From assembly GCA_959347315.1 (NCBI GenBank), contig OY365815.1, positions 16,680,954 to 16,744,953 of the forward strand: a DNA stretch of 64,000 bases, read 5' to 3'. The position numbers and the translations under genes were made by a program. This document shows, piece by piece, positions 37,919-52,200 of this stretch. Position 1 is the stretch's first letter; every line of letters starts with the position of its first letter. The stretch comes from Bimastos eiseni. Taxonomy: Eukaryota > Annelida > Clitellata > Crassiclitellata > Lumbricidae. The notes under the pieces are model-generated. The model searched no databases, had not been told where the DNA came from, and was given only the letters and a program-made list of their open reading frames with translations.

Positions 37919-40900
37919 ATGATCAACTTGAGAGTAGTAGGCCTACACTTACTGCTTTTATTTTCCCTCAATGCCTCAGGTAAGCAATGATTGCATCTTA
38001 ACCATTACCGATAGCGAAGTTAAACAATAAATAACATAGACGTTTTTATTAATTGTCGTTTAAGCTGAATACGAGTGAGTATTTTCAAAGCAAAATTATC
38101 GCTTCACGATCCTTTTTTTCGGAATGAATAACTGAGAAATTAGTAAATGATCAAATTTAGTAAATGATCAAAATTGTGTAGATCCTACATTGTAATGTAA
38201 TGTAAATCCTCGAAAATTTCTCGGCGCCCACAATGGCCATGTCAAGGAGACCAGTTTATTTACCGGCGCTATATCAAAATAAGTCCGCAATAGTCAATCC
38301 TCTCGTTTCTTTCCGGTGCCGGGTCGAAATCCGGGGAGTCAATCAAAGGAGACAGCATGGTGCCACGGTGGTAGTCGGTGATGAGGGAGGTCATGTGGTA
38401 GCGCAGGAGTGGAATCTGGATAGGACACCTTGAAGAGTTCGTTGTTGTTGGTAATATTGCACGAACCGCAGTTGTACGTTTCATTTACTTCAACAGAACT
38501 TATGTTATGTGATCTTCTGTAGATACTGACCTGATTATGGTTTGGCTATCGGTGCGCCATCGATTGATGCGTCTTGCAATAAACATACGGTTCAATAGCA
38601 GATATAAATTGCAATTACAATTGTCACCTAAAATGCCCGACATTGTCCTACTTATACGCTACTTACTTGCCAACCCATTGCTTGCGTAACCTTATCGCAC
38701 ACTACCTCACCAAGCGGTATGATGCCAATGTGTTGCTGATGAATGTGTTGTTGATTGAATGTGTTGTTAATGCATGCGCTGTTGATTGATGCGTTGTGCT
38801 GTCTGCGCTTGGTTCCTGCAGTTTGGTCGCAGTGTCCGGATGATGATCCGACGCTGATACCCTGGGCTCCAGCGGATGACGAATTCCACGATGAGGTCAT
38901 TGATGGTGACGGAAGACTGCTAACCCAATCTGCCACTCTACGGTCTATCACCATCGTAAACGGAGGTAAACTGTGAGTCAGCATTTCAGTTCCATAGATA
39001 TGAGTGGTAGATTGTGTAGCACAGTGGCCGATCGGTTAGAGCGGTCAGCCCATAACGTTCAGTGTGCACTGAGTGAACGGGCTTGACCCTCGTCCGAGGA
39101 GTCACTGTGTAGGGACCTTGAGCAAGTCCTTGGCGCACAATTGCTCTCCAGTACAACTGCAATTGCACCGTCAACGCGTGTGTGTGCACTTCTGAGCGAC
39201 AAATGTTGGAAGAAGGGCGGTATCAAATTTCGGTAATAAATATAAAATAATTAATCATTTCCAGTTTTTTTGTTTTTATGATCACAATTTTCAAAATCGA
39301 TTTATATTCCTAGTAGTAAAGATTTTTCATATCCACCTGTCACCACCCAACTCCAGTTTCAACTGTCTTTGTCTTCGTCTTGTCCGTCTTCGTTCCATGT
39401 TGCCTTCAATGATCGTTCTTAGACATTCACTACAATAGTCACATTGGGAGTTATATTGTGAGTGCACCAGCTATAAGTGTATTTTAGCAGAGCATTTTAG
39501 AAGTGCATTATTTTTAGAAGGGCATTTAGAGTTGCATTTTACGAGTGCAATTTATAAGTGCTTATTAGAAGTGCATTCTAGCAGCGCATTAGGCAATGCA
39601 TTTTATGAGTGCGTTTTATTAGTGCATATTAGCATTCATATTAGCATGCAGTGAATATGAAGAGTGCATCTCATAAAAAAAGTGCCTTAATTGTAGGTCG
39701 ATTAGTGGTCGCTGACTCTGGCTCTTCGATTAAACTCCGTGTGAAGTACATCTTCCTGTACGCCGACGGAGAGTTCCACGTGGGAAGCCCCGATTGTCCC
39801 TACTCCTCTTCCCTCGAGATCGCTCTCTTCGGCCGATCAGACGACACGGACGTCCCATCGAATCCGTTCTTTGGCCGAAAGTTCATCGGAGTTCAGGCGA
39901 CCGGAACCATTGTCATCCATGGTCTGTGGAAGCTCGCATGGACCTTCCTTGACGGCACTGTCATCGCCGGTCAGTTTGTCTCACCTGCGAAATCTTAATC
40001 GTTACTGTGTGGTAAGGGGCCGTTCACATGTTATATAACGTTCAAGGGGTAGGTGGGTGGGTTCCGGTTTTGTTAGCGTTATATTGTGTAGGGTGGGGGT
40101 AGGTTGAAAGTTTTGTTATATAAAAAACTTTTTTTTAGCTTATGCTATTTTGCCTGTTTGCCTGCCAATTGGAAATTCCATGTACTCCGGACCTTCATTG
40201 TTTAATCGTAGTTCACAATACGTTGCATAAGCAGCCACCTGGTGAATTGATTTGACGCTCTTAGTTATTATTTTATAAATCCACTTTTAACAATTTGCTA
40301 TTTACAATTTGAACGATTTCATGTGCATAGCTTTAAACGCTCTAAAATTCAATTCTGTGTGCTTTGTTTTGATTCTGGTTTAAATTACAATTAATTCACT
40401 TGTAAATAATTATTTTGGTAGGTATTATCATGATGTTTGATTTCATTTTCTATAGTATGTGTAAATAGTTCATGTTTGCTTAAATACCCAATTGCAGTTG
40501 TAGTACGCACTCTGTATACATCATACGCTATTAAAGAGGTAGAGTTGTACCGCGAACTTATCGATAAATACCTGATAGTTCAATATTAAACCAATCCATT
40601 CTGTGTGATACTATAATGCTCATTTCTAGTGCAAAACAGGAGGGAAACTAAAATGGTGTTTTTAAAAATATGTACGTCACTACCATGTATTATCATGCTA
40701 TATTATAGTAGGCTTACATGTAGATACATGGTGACAATCGTCGACTACCCAATTAGTTACCGTAATTAATACAAGTGAATTTAGTGCCATTAAAACTTAT
40801 TGAAAAGTGCGATTATTAAGATGCAGAGGAGCTCCATACATGCGGTCTAATCACCATTGGCACGAGAGAGTACACAATTTTAAGGTAGCTTTTGTTACAT

Positions 40901-43900
40901 AGCTAATTGGGCATATGATGATTTTTACTGCAGTTCTTGAATTGGATAAAGGCAATTATCAGCAGAATCACTACTATTAAAGTGCTAACTAACATCGTAT
41001 TGTTATAAAAGTGTCAAATTGTGCAATACAATTATGTCGATTGTATGTCTTTTAATGTGCTCATAGGCTGGGGTGGGGTAGGGGTGGGCAGGGGCGTAAC
41101 AAGCGGAGGGCAGAGGGGACACCGCCCCCCCCAGTTTCAAAACTGGGAGGGGGCAAAGCCTCCCCGCAGTTTTAATGCTCAGAGCCCCCGTGTTCCCCCA
41201 AATCGGTTCTTTTTTATGTTTATCCAATGGATTTTTAAGATTACCCTTGTTAAAATAATTTCTCCCCCCCACTTTTCAAAACCTTGTTACACCTCTGGGG
41301 GCGGGTAGCATATCTGTTATATAATATAGGGGTGGGGGTCACAGCTGCTGTTATGTAACGTTATTAGGGATAGGGGGTGGGTCAAAAATTGGGATTTCAT
41401 GCGTTATATAATATGTGAACGGTCCCTAAAACCGTAATCTATATAATTGTATCGTGAGCATAATGTTGTAATCGTTATCGTTTCGTAATCGTAAATGCGT
41501 CTTGGTAGTCATATAGAAAATGAAATCAAACATCATGATAATACCTACCAAAATAATTATTTCAAGAGAATTAATTTTAATTTAAACCAGAATCAAAACA
41601 AAGCACACAGAATTGAATTTTAGAGCGTTTGGAGCTATGCACATGAAATCGTTAAAATTGTAAACAGCAAATTGTTTAATAATTATTATTAATAATTATA
41701 TAATAACTATTATAATTATGTTACTCAAGGATCGACGAATCCGGTGGTGACTCTGGCAGACGATGCTACTTCGTGGCTGCCTGGTGATCGAGTCATCGTT
41801 GCCAGTTCAGACTATGACGCCACTCACGCAGAAGAATTCACTCTGGCTGGCTGCAGCGCGTGCTCAGCCAATCAAGTTCAACTCTCTGGTTATTGCGATT
41901 TCTTTTATTTAATAGAATAAGACTGGAATTGATTGGTTTGCGCGTGATTGGACTGGATTGTATACGTGAAAGAAGTGGGCTATTATATGCGATTGGAATT
42001 TATTGAACTCGTTGATTGACTTGGTGGACTGAAATCGATCCGATTGAGTTGATTTATGTTGGATGGGTCTGAATTGGACAAGATTATATTGCGCTAGGTC
42101 AGAATGGATAAGAATTGCTTGGATTAGATTTTTTTAGATTGGACTGGAACTGAAATAAATTGCAAAGAATTACATATGAGAATATGAATTTGAGTGGATT
42201 GATTTAATTACATGGACGGAATTGAATCTTAGTCACACATGGACTTCTAGAGTATACACCGAAAGTACCCAAACTAACGACAACTTCTTATAGCGCATTC
42301 TGCTCCTTCTCCAATCTTCTGTTTCTCATATTCTATAACTGGGTCCATAACTCATCGTAATTATCATCCTAAATGCATCACTACACAATGCCCAAACGTA
42401 GTAATTCCTCCAAATCTAAACTGGAAAATATAGTTATGACCTGTAAAGGGTTGCAGTGTGTCAACCTTAGGCCTATGCTTATTCAATAAATGAATATAAT
42501 TTTATAGTACTTTCTCTTCAGAAGTACAAGTTAAATCAAATCTCGAAAATAAAACCTCACATTTTCTGGCCTAAGTAAACCTTGCTCTTGATGGCGGAAT
42601 TGCCTTCATAAGTCACATCAAAAAGCACTACCGCTTCTCTTTCCTAATCTATTCAACCACCGAAGTCTTTGGAAAACATTAACTCGACCCTGGACTCTGA
42701 GAATCAACCTTCATCACTGCCTACGTTTATCGTCCAATTATTCTTTCACTTTCTGCGCGTTTCATAGCAAATTGATTCAATTTTTAATCATCGCATTAGA
42801 TCCGACACGTTCACTTTCTTTATGACGGCAACAGATAGCAAGGTGTGCAATCTTTTTAATAATTATAGGTGCCGTCCAATACACTCACCTGGGCCAGGTG
42901 AGCGCCGAACAGGTGGACGTGAGGTCAGAGGTCGGCATTCTGACGCGCAACATCAAGATCTACGGCGAGATGGAATCGAGTTGCTATGGCAGCAACAGTT
43001 GCGAGTACTTCGGCTACGATACTTATGGCGGCCATATGCAGGTGCTTGTGGGCGTCAAACGGGCGCACTTCTACGGGATCGAGTTGTACAATATGGGACA
43101 ACAGGTTCTCGGAAGCTATCCCATTCATTTCCACCGCGCTGGAGAGGTCTACGGAAGCGTCGCTCAACAACTGTCCATCCACAACTGCTTCTCCAGATGC
43201 GTTACTCTCCATTCAACCAATGGAGTTCACGTGAGTCTGGTGGATAGCGCCATGGCTCCATATAAATGCTTAGCTAGATAATCATCATTGATATCGACGT
43301 CGACATGCGCTATGTCGTCATCGTCATCATGACATCATCGTCATCGTCATCATTGTCATCGTCATCGTACATATAATGGGCAACAACAGCACTTCTGATC
43401 CAAACAGCGAGTTCTTAGACTCGTGCAAAAAATCAATTTAGTGAGTAAGAAGTGCTCTCGTGTAATCATGCATAGCGCGTGTCTTTAGATGGACAATCAA
43501 CAAGATTTTAACGTGCAGAACATCGTTCGAAGGGTCGATGGATCAAAACGCCGCGAAAGCGGAAAGTTATTTTGTGTTTTCGACTTCGTTTGCTCAGAGT
43601 TCAGAGCACGTAGAGCGCATAGAGCGCAAACAACTGGCAGTGGGAGGATCAGGTGGTGAGGCAGAAGGCTGGTCACACGCCCTCGTGTGCCGAGGCTAAG
43701 AAAAGTGAAAGCTTCGTAATCATATTGTCTCAGAAGTGGCACTGCGCCGAAGCGTGTTATCAATAACTCTACGCACGCCCCAGTATCATCATCCTCTTCT
43801 TCTCAATCTTCTATTGTCTTATACTATTTCTTCTTTATTTTTCTTTATTTTTCTGCAGCCTCTTCTTCTTCTTCGCATTTTTCTTTTGCTTATTTCTACA

Positions 43901-46900
43901 TCTCATTTCTTTTTCTTATTTTCTTTTTTGATTTATATTTCCTTATTATTTTCCTTCAATTCCTAATCTTTGATATCAGTTACTAAATTATCCTTGATCA
44001 GTCTCCCAATACACCTTTGATGCCGCTGAATTGTTGGAGTTAAACTGTGAAGGACATTGTGTATTGCAACAATTTCGATAATTTTTGTCCCAAATTCAAC
44101 CCTAATTGATTTCAACCGTTTAACCACCCAGTATTCTTATATTCCTAACCGCGGCCTCTAAAACTCAGTTCTCCTGTAGTAATATAGTAATAATCATCGG
44201 TGACGTACTTTACATTACATACAGGTTGAGGACGTGGTTGGCTACGATACCCTTGGACATTGTTTCTTCCTGGAAGACGGAAACGAAATGGACAACACGT
44301 TCGTCCATAACCTTGGCCTGCTGACGAAAGCTGGAACGCTTCTTCCGTCGGATCGCAATGCAAAGATGTGTTCTGGAATGCTCGACTACGTCCAACCAGG
44401 ATACCAGCCAAATGTCGATAAGGAATGCAGGCAAGTAAAGAATCAATTTAAACTGTCTCTGTTCTCCTCCACGTCTCTGTCTCTGTCTCTGTCTCTGTCT
44501 CTCTCTCTGCCTGTCTCTCTCTGTCTGTCTGTCTATCACTCATCTCAATTGACTTTAGTTTAGTTTTAGTGTTGTTCACCTTGCTTCTAGTTATCAGTTA
44601 TTATTCAGTCTGAACGCAGTTAAGATTTATGCTTTTACAAATATCTTTTCTGTATCCAAACAACCGATTTTACCATTGATTTTTCATTCATTCATTCATT
44701 TCGATAATTTATATAGCGCCTCTTCAAGAGAGACTGCTCAGAGGGGCCCCCAGCCCAGACAAAAAACAAATGACCTGAGCAGCCTACAAATGTAGGTAGG
44801 TTATTGTAAGAGGAAGACGGAGGGCAACCGGGAGCCCATTCCAGATGGATGGACCAACCACTGACAAAGCTCGCCGCAGCATTAGCGACGAGCAGGCTCT
44901 GAACACCAGAAGCTCGCCTTTACCAGAAGAGCGCAGAGCTCCACGTGAAAAGAGTTGAGACGCCGGACGACACAGTTCAGTCAAGTAGGATGGCGCACAG
45001 CCAGAGAGACACCGCCAAACTAGTGTCGCAATGCGGAAAGTAATGCGCTGTTGAACCGGTAGCCAGCGAAGGACATCGCTCATATTAGCTGAGACCAGTG
45101 ATTATGAAGTCTCCATTTCTGTTTTATTTGCCTTGATGTTACAAATTAGTAAGATGTCCGTACCTAGGGGGAATATTGTCCTTTCTGGGTCCACTGGTGA
45201 AAAATAATTGTTATTTCATTTTGATTTCAATGGCTGGAATGAAATGAATTGAATTGGGAACAAATTCTCTATCCGCATTTCCCTGTCTCTGTATCTGCGT
45301 GTACATGTACGTCTATATCACCGTTTCTGTTTCTAACTCTCTTTCTGTATCTCAGTTGGATTATCTCTGAGTATGCTCCTTTTCCTAGCGCTGCCTCCAA
45401 TCAGTAACGTTCAGGTGATTACCATCATTGTAACCGTCGCCTGCATTTATCTATATTGTAACCTCGTCCTCGTCCTCATCATCATCACTGAACCGAAACC
45501 ATAAACAGCCGATCCATGACGTTTCACGCTAGGATTGTTTGCTTGTTTAGAGGAGTGTCGACGTTTTGGATAGCGCATCCCAACAACACTCTCATCAACA
45601 ACGCTGCAGCAGGATCAGAGGTTATAAGTTAGTTAGACATCCAGTCAATTTGTTACTGTATCTCTGTGTGCCTCTCTGTCTGCCTCTCTGTCTGCCTCTC
45701 TGTCTGCCTCTCTGTGTGCCTCTCTGTCTGCCTCTCTGTGTGCCTATTCTGCATGCTTGTCTGTCTCGCTGTCTGCTGCTTGTCAACCATGTAAATCAGT
45801 CAGCCAAAAGCCAATCAGTTGCCAGAGAGACAGACAGTCACAATGTCACCCTTCTAATCATTCAGTCATGAATTGTGCCACTTAGTCAATCAATAAGTCA
45901 TTCAGTCGATCAATCATTCAGTTGATCAGTGAGTCAGTCGTTTGATTCAGTAATGCAGATTACTGCTGAATCCATCCATTCATCCATCTGTCTGTCTGTC
46001 TGTCTGTCAGTCTATATGTATGCCTGTCTATCTTGCTTGACTGTATGTCTGTCTGCAGCAAATTTATATATCATTCGATTAAGTAGCCTGTATTTGTCTC
46101 TTCCTCTATTTGTCTCTGAGTATCTCTTAGTTGATTGCTCTGTCTGTCTCGTGCTCTCGCCTTTTCTCGTCCAGTTGCTTCTCTTTCTTCTAGGAACACG
46201 GTTTCTTTTTCGTCTTCCATCGTGTTCCAACTGGTCCGTCTGCTGGAACTCTTCCGCCTTTCCATGGTGAACGGAGTCATTTGCTGACGTTCCAGGGAAA
46301 TCGCGCGCACAGCAACGCTGCCGTATGTAGACCTACTCAGTTCGATTCAGTTCAATCAATCAGTAAATATATCATGCGAGCGATCAAGCACTCGACGGTC
46401 TCAAGTCTCAGCCACTATACATTCATAATTTAAACGAGTTGCTGTTTTGTACCAAGCCAAACCAAGTAAATGCGCAAAATGAATGAATGAGCGAGTGAGT
46501 CAGTGAGTGAGTCAGTGAGTCGGTGAATGAGTCAATGAATGAATGAATGAATTCATGAATGAATTCATATATCATTCTAACAACTTAATCGAAGACAAGC
46601 ATAAAGCAAGTTTGCAGTAGATTATGTCACACCTTAGTCTACCTTCCCTACTACAGCTAGCCTTAATAATCTGACGTGCGGTCAATGTGAGCTCGATGTT
46701 AATGACAATTGTTGCCATAAGAGTTGTTACATGTTGGATAATAAATACACCCACTTACCCTTCGTATAGCATCAACTTACCTCAACTTTCCATATCTCGC
46801 ATTATCTTGACTTGCATAAAAACCAATGATGTCTTTACTTAACCATGTGTCCTTTTTCAGTCAGGTCTGTTGCTGGATCGTGGGGTCAAGGTTGACGCGG

Positions 46901-47623
46901 CTTCTGCCAGCGACCCAGCGGAGTTTCTAGCACTGCAGGACTATGCAAGGTATTCTCATCACACTAGTGACTGGTTGTATGCACGTGGCCACACGGAATG
47001 TGTCATGCTGTCGATATGTCATGCACAATATACTATGAAGGCCTACACAACAATTATGTTGATCAAGAAATTAGCCTACTCAAACATCGGTCTGTTTATT
47101 CCAGTTAAATAAGTGACGAATCAGCACGAAAGTCTGAGACTCCGACAGAAGGTTGTTTACCCAACATATATGCAAATTTTATCGATGAAGCTATATACAG
47201 AGCCTCCACCATTTGTCCGCTGAAAAGAAGTGGATGTGTGAAAAAACGTCAGTGTCTTTGTTATTTCAGATACACTCCGCATGTCAACCACGATCTTTTA
47301 CAGCCAAGGTCACCAGCATTGATCCAGAGTCTCACTGCCTTTAAAAACGCACTGGGAATCGTCGTACGAGGAGGGGATGTCTGGATCCAACAAGCCAGGT
47401 GATCCACATAGGCCTCTGATGATCTTCCATACTCTATAGAACGCACACAGCTACACAATTCTAAGAGCAGGAATCCATACAAAGATAATGTTTTTGTTAA
47501 TCTCCGGAACGTCACAGAATCGCTTACAGCTATATGGAAGGACAGCCAACCTTATAACTGCCTTAATTATATCAAATGACACAGTAACAACCAGCTTTTC
47601 GGTGATATTGTATTTGTAAACTT

Positions 47624-47672
<49 letters not shown>

Positions 47673-49249
47673 CGCTACTCCAAAGCTAAGCATTGGTCAT
47701 CAATATTCACGAGTATACTGCGTTGTGGATGAGAGGTTGTCAAATGAATCCGATTGCCATAGACCAGTTATAGGAAACAGAGAAATCCAGAGAGAAGTCA
47801 GGCTACAAGACAGCTTAGTGCCAAGGTGAATATTTGTTGCAATAATTATGACAACGGTGGTTTTAGGATGATGCAGGAGAGAATGCTAGGAACGATAATT
47901 AATTAATAACGGCGATATGAAGTCTAAAATAGCAGATATAAAATAACACGTATGGACTATGAAATACCACACAGAGAGACGAAAGAATTACCAGGGAAAA
48001 ATTAGAGCATTAGTCTTTCAACACATTCACCGAAAATATACTAAACAGTCATGCACAAGAACAAATTTAATATGTTTTCACATGCAATTTTTAAAGATTT
48101 TAAAATCCATTAATTTAAACCATTGTTATTAAACTCAATTTAGAAAGAGAAATACTAATTGCCACAAATGAATGACTTCGGCAATTTAGAATGGGGCATA
48201 GACTCTACATAGACCTACATTGTGGTAGTCTCCAGCACTTTTATCTTCTGTTTAGGTTGACAGACAACGACGTTGGAGTTCAAATGAGGAGGTCAGTCAA
48301 TTACAAGTTGGATTTCAATTTATTCTGCTGAACACTTCTGTTTCTGAGTTCAAATCATCTCGCGTCCCGTACTTGTTCACCTAGCTTTTCCATTTCGAGT
48401 AGCGAGTTCCCAACTTCTTTACGATTTCTCGAACATGACTTCGCATCTTACTTCGACTGCCGCCATTTGGTTTCAGCTTGTTAACGGAGTAACGAGTCCG
48501 TCCATTCAGCAGGCTATTCATGTGGCCATCTTGTGTGTGATTAGTCTTTGTCTTCGTTTTCGTCTTCTTTTTCAATCGGTTTGGCCACCCGTTAACTCAA
48601 GATCATTTTCCAAACAGCTCACTATAATTTATTGAAGAAAACGCCAGAAGCACTCCTAGTAACTGAGTACCTGGATAAGAAAAAGTCCTCGACTTTTCTT
48701 GATCCAACGACAGTAACTCTTTACAACTACTTATTTTGCAAACTGTGGGTGTTTGTCTGGTAGTTATACTTTTTTTTTATAAAAGGCTAAATGGTGTATG
48801 ATGGTGTTTTACTTAAAATTATCATTCAGTTTTTGTCAAGTATTTATGAAGCGCCGTCTATCGAATGGCAAAGGTATCGCTCGATGACGCTGATCAACTG
48901 TCATGCAATTCGTTAATTTTTTAAAACAACATTTTAACATAAACTGAGACGAAAAATTACAGATAATATTTATAAAAATCTCAAAACTGAAGATATTCTT
49001 CAGTTTTGACTTCCTAAAATGTAAATAAATAAAACATTTGTTACATCCATCATCCAAGTAACACGATGCAGAGGCGGCGATCCCGGGCGGGGGGGGGTCG
49101 AGGAGGACAAGTACCCCCCACCTTTTACAGAGAGGGGACACGTTATACTTGTGTCCCCCACATTTCCTACCCCGCTTATTGGGTGTCCCCCCACCTCTCA
49201 AACGAAATCGCCTCCTCTGCGTAGATGCATTAGAACGTATTGTACTGTG

Positions 49250-49289
<40 letters not shown>

Positions 49290-52200
49290 TACTACTACTA
49301 CTACTACTACTACTAATAATAATAATAATAATAATAATAATTTGAATAATAATATGAATAATAATAATAATGGTGCTAATAAGAAGTAAGTCCTGTTCTA
49401 ATTTTGCTTATTGTTTCAGCGACATAACACTTCCGCCGGATGCTGGAGCTCACCAGGAACTCATCGATTCCATTGTAGTGGCGACATCAAACGCCAACAC
49501 GGAGTGGCAAACTCGGTGAGATCAGGTGGTGGTGGTTGTGATGGTGCCGACAGATAACAAACTTAACCATTTCTTCATTTTCTCACTTGTGAGTGTATTA
49601 TCTTGTCTTTTTTATTATCCCATCTTATCCCATCTTCGTCTATCTTACCCTACGCTCTGGTTTTTCCCCCATCTCAAATGGATGGGCGAGTTACTAAGTT
49701 TAGGCAACGTATTTGCTTTGTCGATTGTTTGTAGAGCTTATACTTCGGTTGGCGTTGAGTTGTGCGAGGGTGCAGTGCTACTCAGGGACAACCTGTTCTT
49801 TGAGTATCGGACGGTCGGTCAGCGCGAGGCCTATGCCCTCGGACTCTGTCCTCAGCAGAAGGGGCAGATCTCACCCTCCATAGATGTGGCACTCAATACA
49901 TTCGACGCCAGCGTAAGCCGATTGCTATATATATCTCAATTGGTACAGCCATTTAGTACATTTTTAAAAACCAGTCAATCAATAGATTATTATTATTATC
50001 ATTCAGCTATTCAGTCAGTTTACTCCGTCAAATCAATCGTTCAGTTAATTGATTACTCAGTTTGTTGAACAGTCCATCTTTTTTGTCATACGCGGAATAA
50101 ATGACAGCAGAGATTAGGAAGAGAATGATGATAACGATGATGACAAGTTGCCGATTATTACGACGACTAAGAAGATGATGATGACAATCATAAGGACGAT
50201 GACGACATAGGCGATGATGACAATATCCAGTTTGTGTTCTATCCTCTTGAACCCAGTCTACACGTGCTTATTTCGGTCGCGCGGGTGGAATCTGGGGCAC
50301 GTATGATGACGACGGTGATCTGACCCAGATATTCCACGACAGCGAGGGATACGTAACGGGACAAGTCAACTCGTACGTCGTCAGGCGTGACAACTTGCTC
50401 ATGCAGAAGAGTGACGGATCATGTGAGACAGATGACGCAATGAATGCTGCAATCTGCAGCGATGTTCAGTACGGACAGGTAGGTACTAGGTGCCAATGAA
50501 ATGCAGATGACCTCGGTTGTAGGTCATTAGAGCTCGATTATCACTCCCGAGGAATAATTTCCTTTTCTTCTAGGTATTCTAACATAATGTAGACTTGAGC
50601 TGAATGACTTCGGGAGACACTGAAAAGACGCTTTGAAAGCATTCAATTTAACATTATATTGTTACCAGATTTATACCTACTTGGCAGGGATGTGGTCTCG
50701 AGACCGCGGTCTTGGTCTCGAGACGGTCTCGAGACCGGAAAACTGCGGTCTTGGTCTTCTTGGTCTCGAAGGCTTCGGTCTTGGTCTTGGTACTGGTTTC
50801 GGACCCATCGGTCTTGGTCTTGGTCTCGGATGCGTCGGTCTTGGTCTTGATCTTAAAGGAACTGTCTTGGGATTGGTCTTCGTCTTAGGTTAGCGTTCTT
50901 GGTCATTTGCCGTATCAGAGAAATTTCTTTGATATTTGTCGGTTATTTTCGATTAGAGACACCGGTGTTTAGACCGTCTATATATATATATACATGTTAC
51001 TGTGGGGAAAAAATGCATTTGCAACGGAACCAGCCATTTCAAAATTTGCTTTCACAAATTTCAAGGTTCTGGAACAATCTAATTATTGTGTGGTCAGCCT
51101 CGCTTAGTCACTATTAACCTACAATTCCGAGTATAAGTAGGCTTACATCATTCAAACGGAACGTTAATCTATTTGTCTTAGAGTATTTAGTATTTAAATC
51201 GTATTCTGTAACTTCTGTAAGTAATTTATAGTTTATTATATTCTCCGGCCGCAGCCAAGGGCTGAACCCGCAAAAGTTCAGACTGGCCAGTAAAACTGTT
51301 TCTGGACCATTATTAAGATTAGTATTCTTCAGCAAAAATATTAATGTTTTAAGCGTGGTATTCCGTTTTAGCGTCTTAATAGATTGAATTGTGTATAAAA
51401 AAGAGCATCGGTCTTGGTCTTGGTCTCGGACCCTCGGTCTTGGTCTTGATCTCGGATCACCCGGTCTTGGTCTTGGTCTTGATCTTGGACCTCTCGGTCT
51501 TGGTCTCGGTCTTGGTCTAGAGGTTTTGGTCTCGTTTGTAATTTGGTGGTGCCTACATTTAGACCTATACCTACCCATACTACTACCCTAGCTACCTGCT
51601 TTTCCGTATAAATACATATACAAATGTATACATTAATATATATATACATACATATATGCATTACACTGGCATTAAATTGTAACTTACCTGCCTACCTACC
51701 TAGCTGCCTACTTGCATGCTTGTCTACACTGGAGTATTTTAACTTGAAGGTTTTCGTCAACGTCTCCTCCAAAGCCCTTGATATGACGATCGTGAGGGAT
51801 ACTCCAGTACCCAATTTCAATCTCACCCTACATGGAGCCAACCGCTTGGATACGGTCAACTACCCCGATAGCACTCAGTACCAGCCTGTGGTCATAGTGA
51901 ACGAGAGCTATAGGATCACGTGGTCTGGAGCAGCGCCCTCGAACATCCAGTTGAACCCGGTTAACTTTCCACAGTTAGTAGGGGCCAATAACAAATAATC
52001 ACTTTGGTTTGTCAAAATCTATTAAATTACGCTTCTGATCGTTCAAAACATAGTAGGCCTACTAGGTACAATGTAGGTCTATAATTACGAATACTGTGGC
52101 ATGTGATGTAGCGACATTTGAAAATTTATCAGGCGTTTGCGGACTTAACTTGACAAACGCGTCGCTTAATAGGGCCTAAGTGGAGCTTCTGACGCAACTC

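Noticed and set aside
44145..44539. Minus-strand ORFs opposite CEMIP exon 6
   Set aside because: Antisense shadows of a clearly conserved plus-strand exon.
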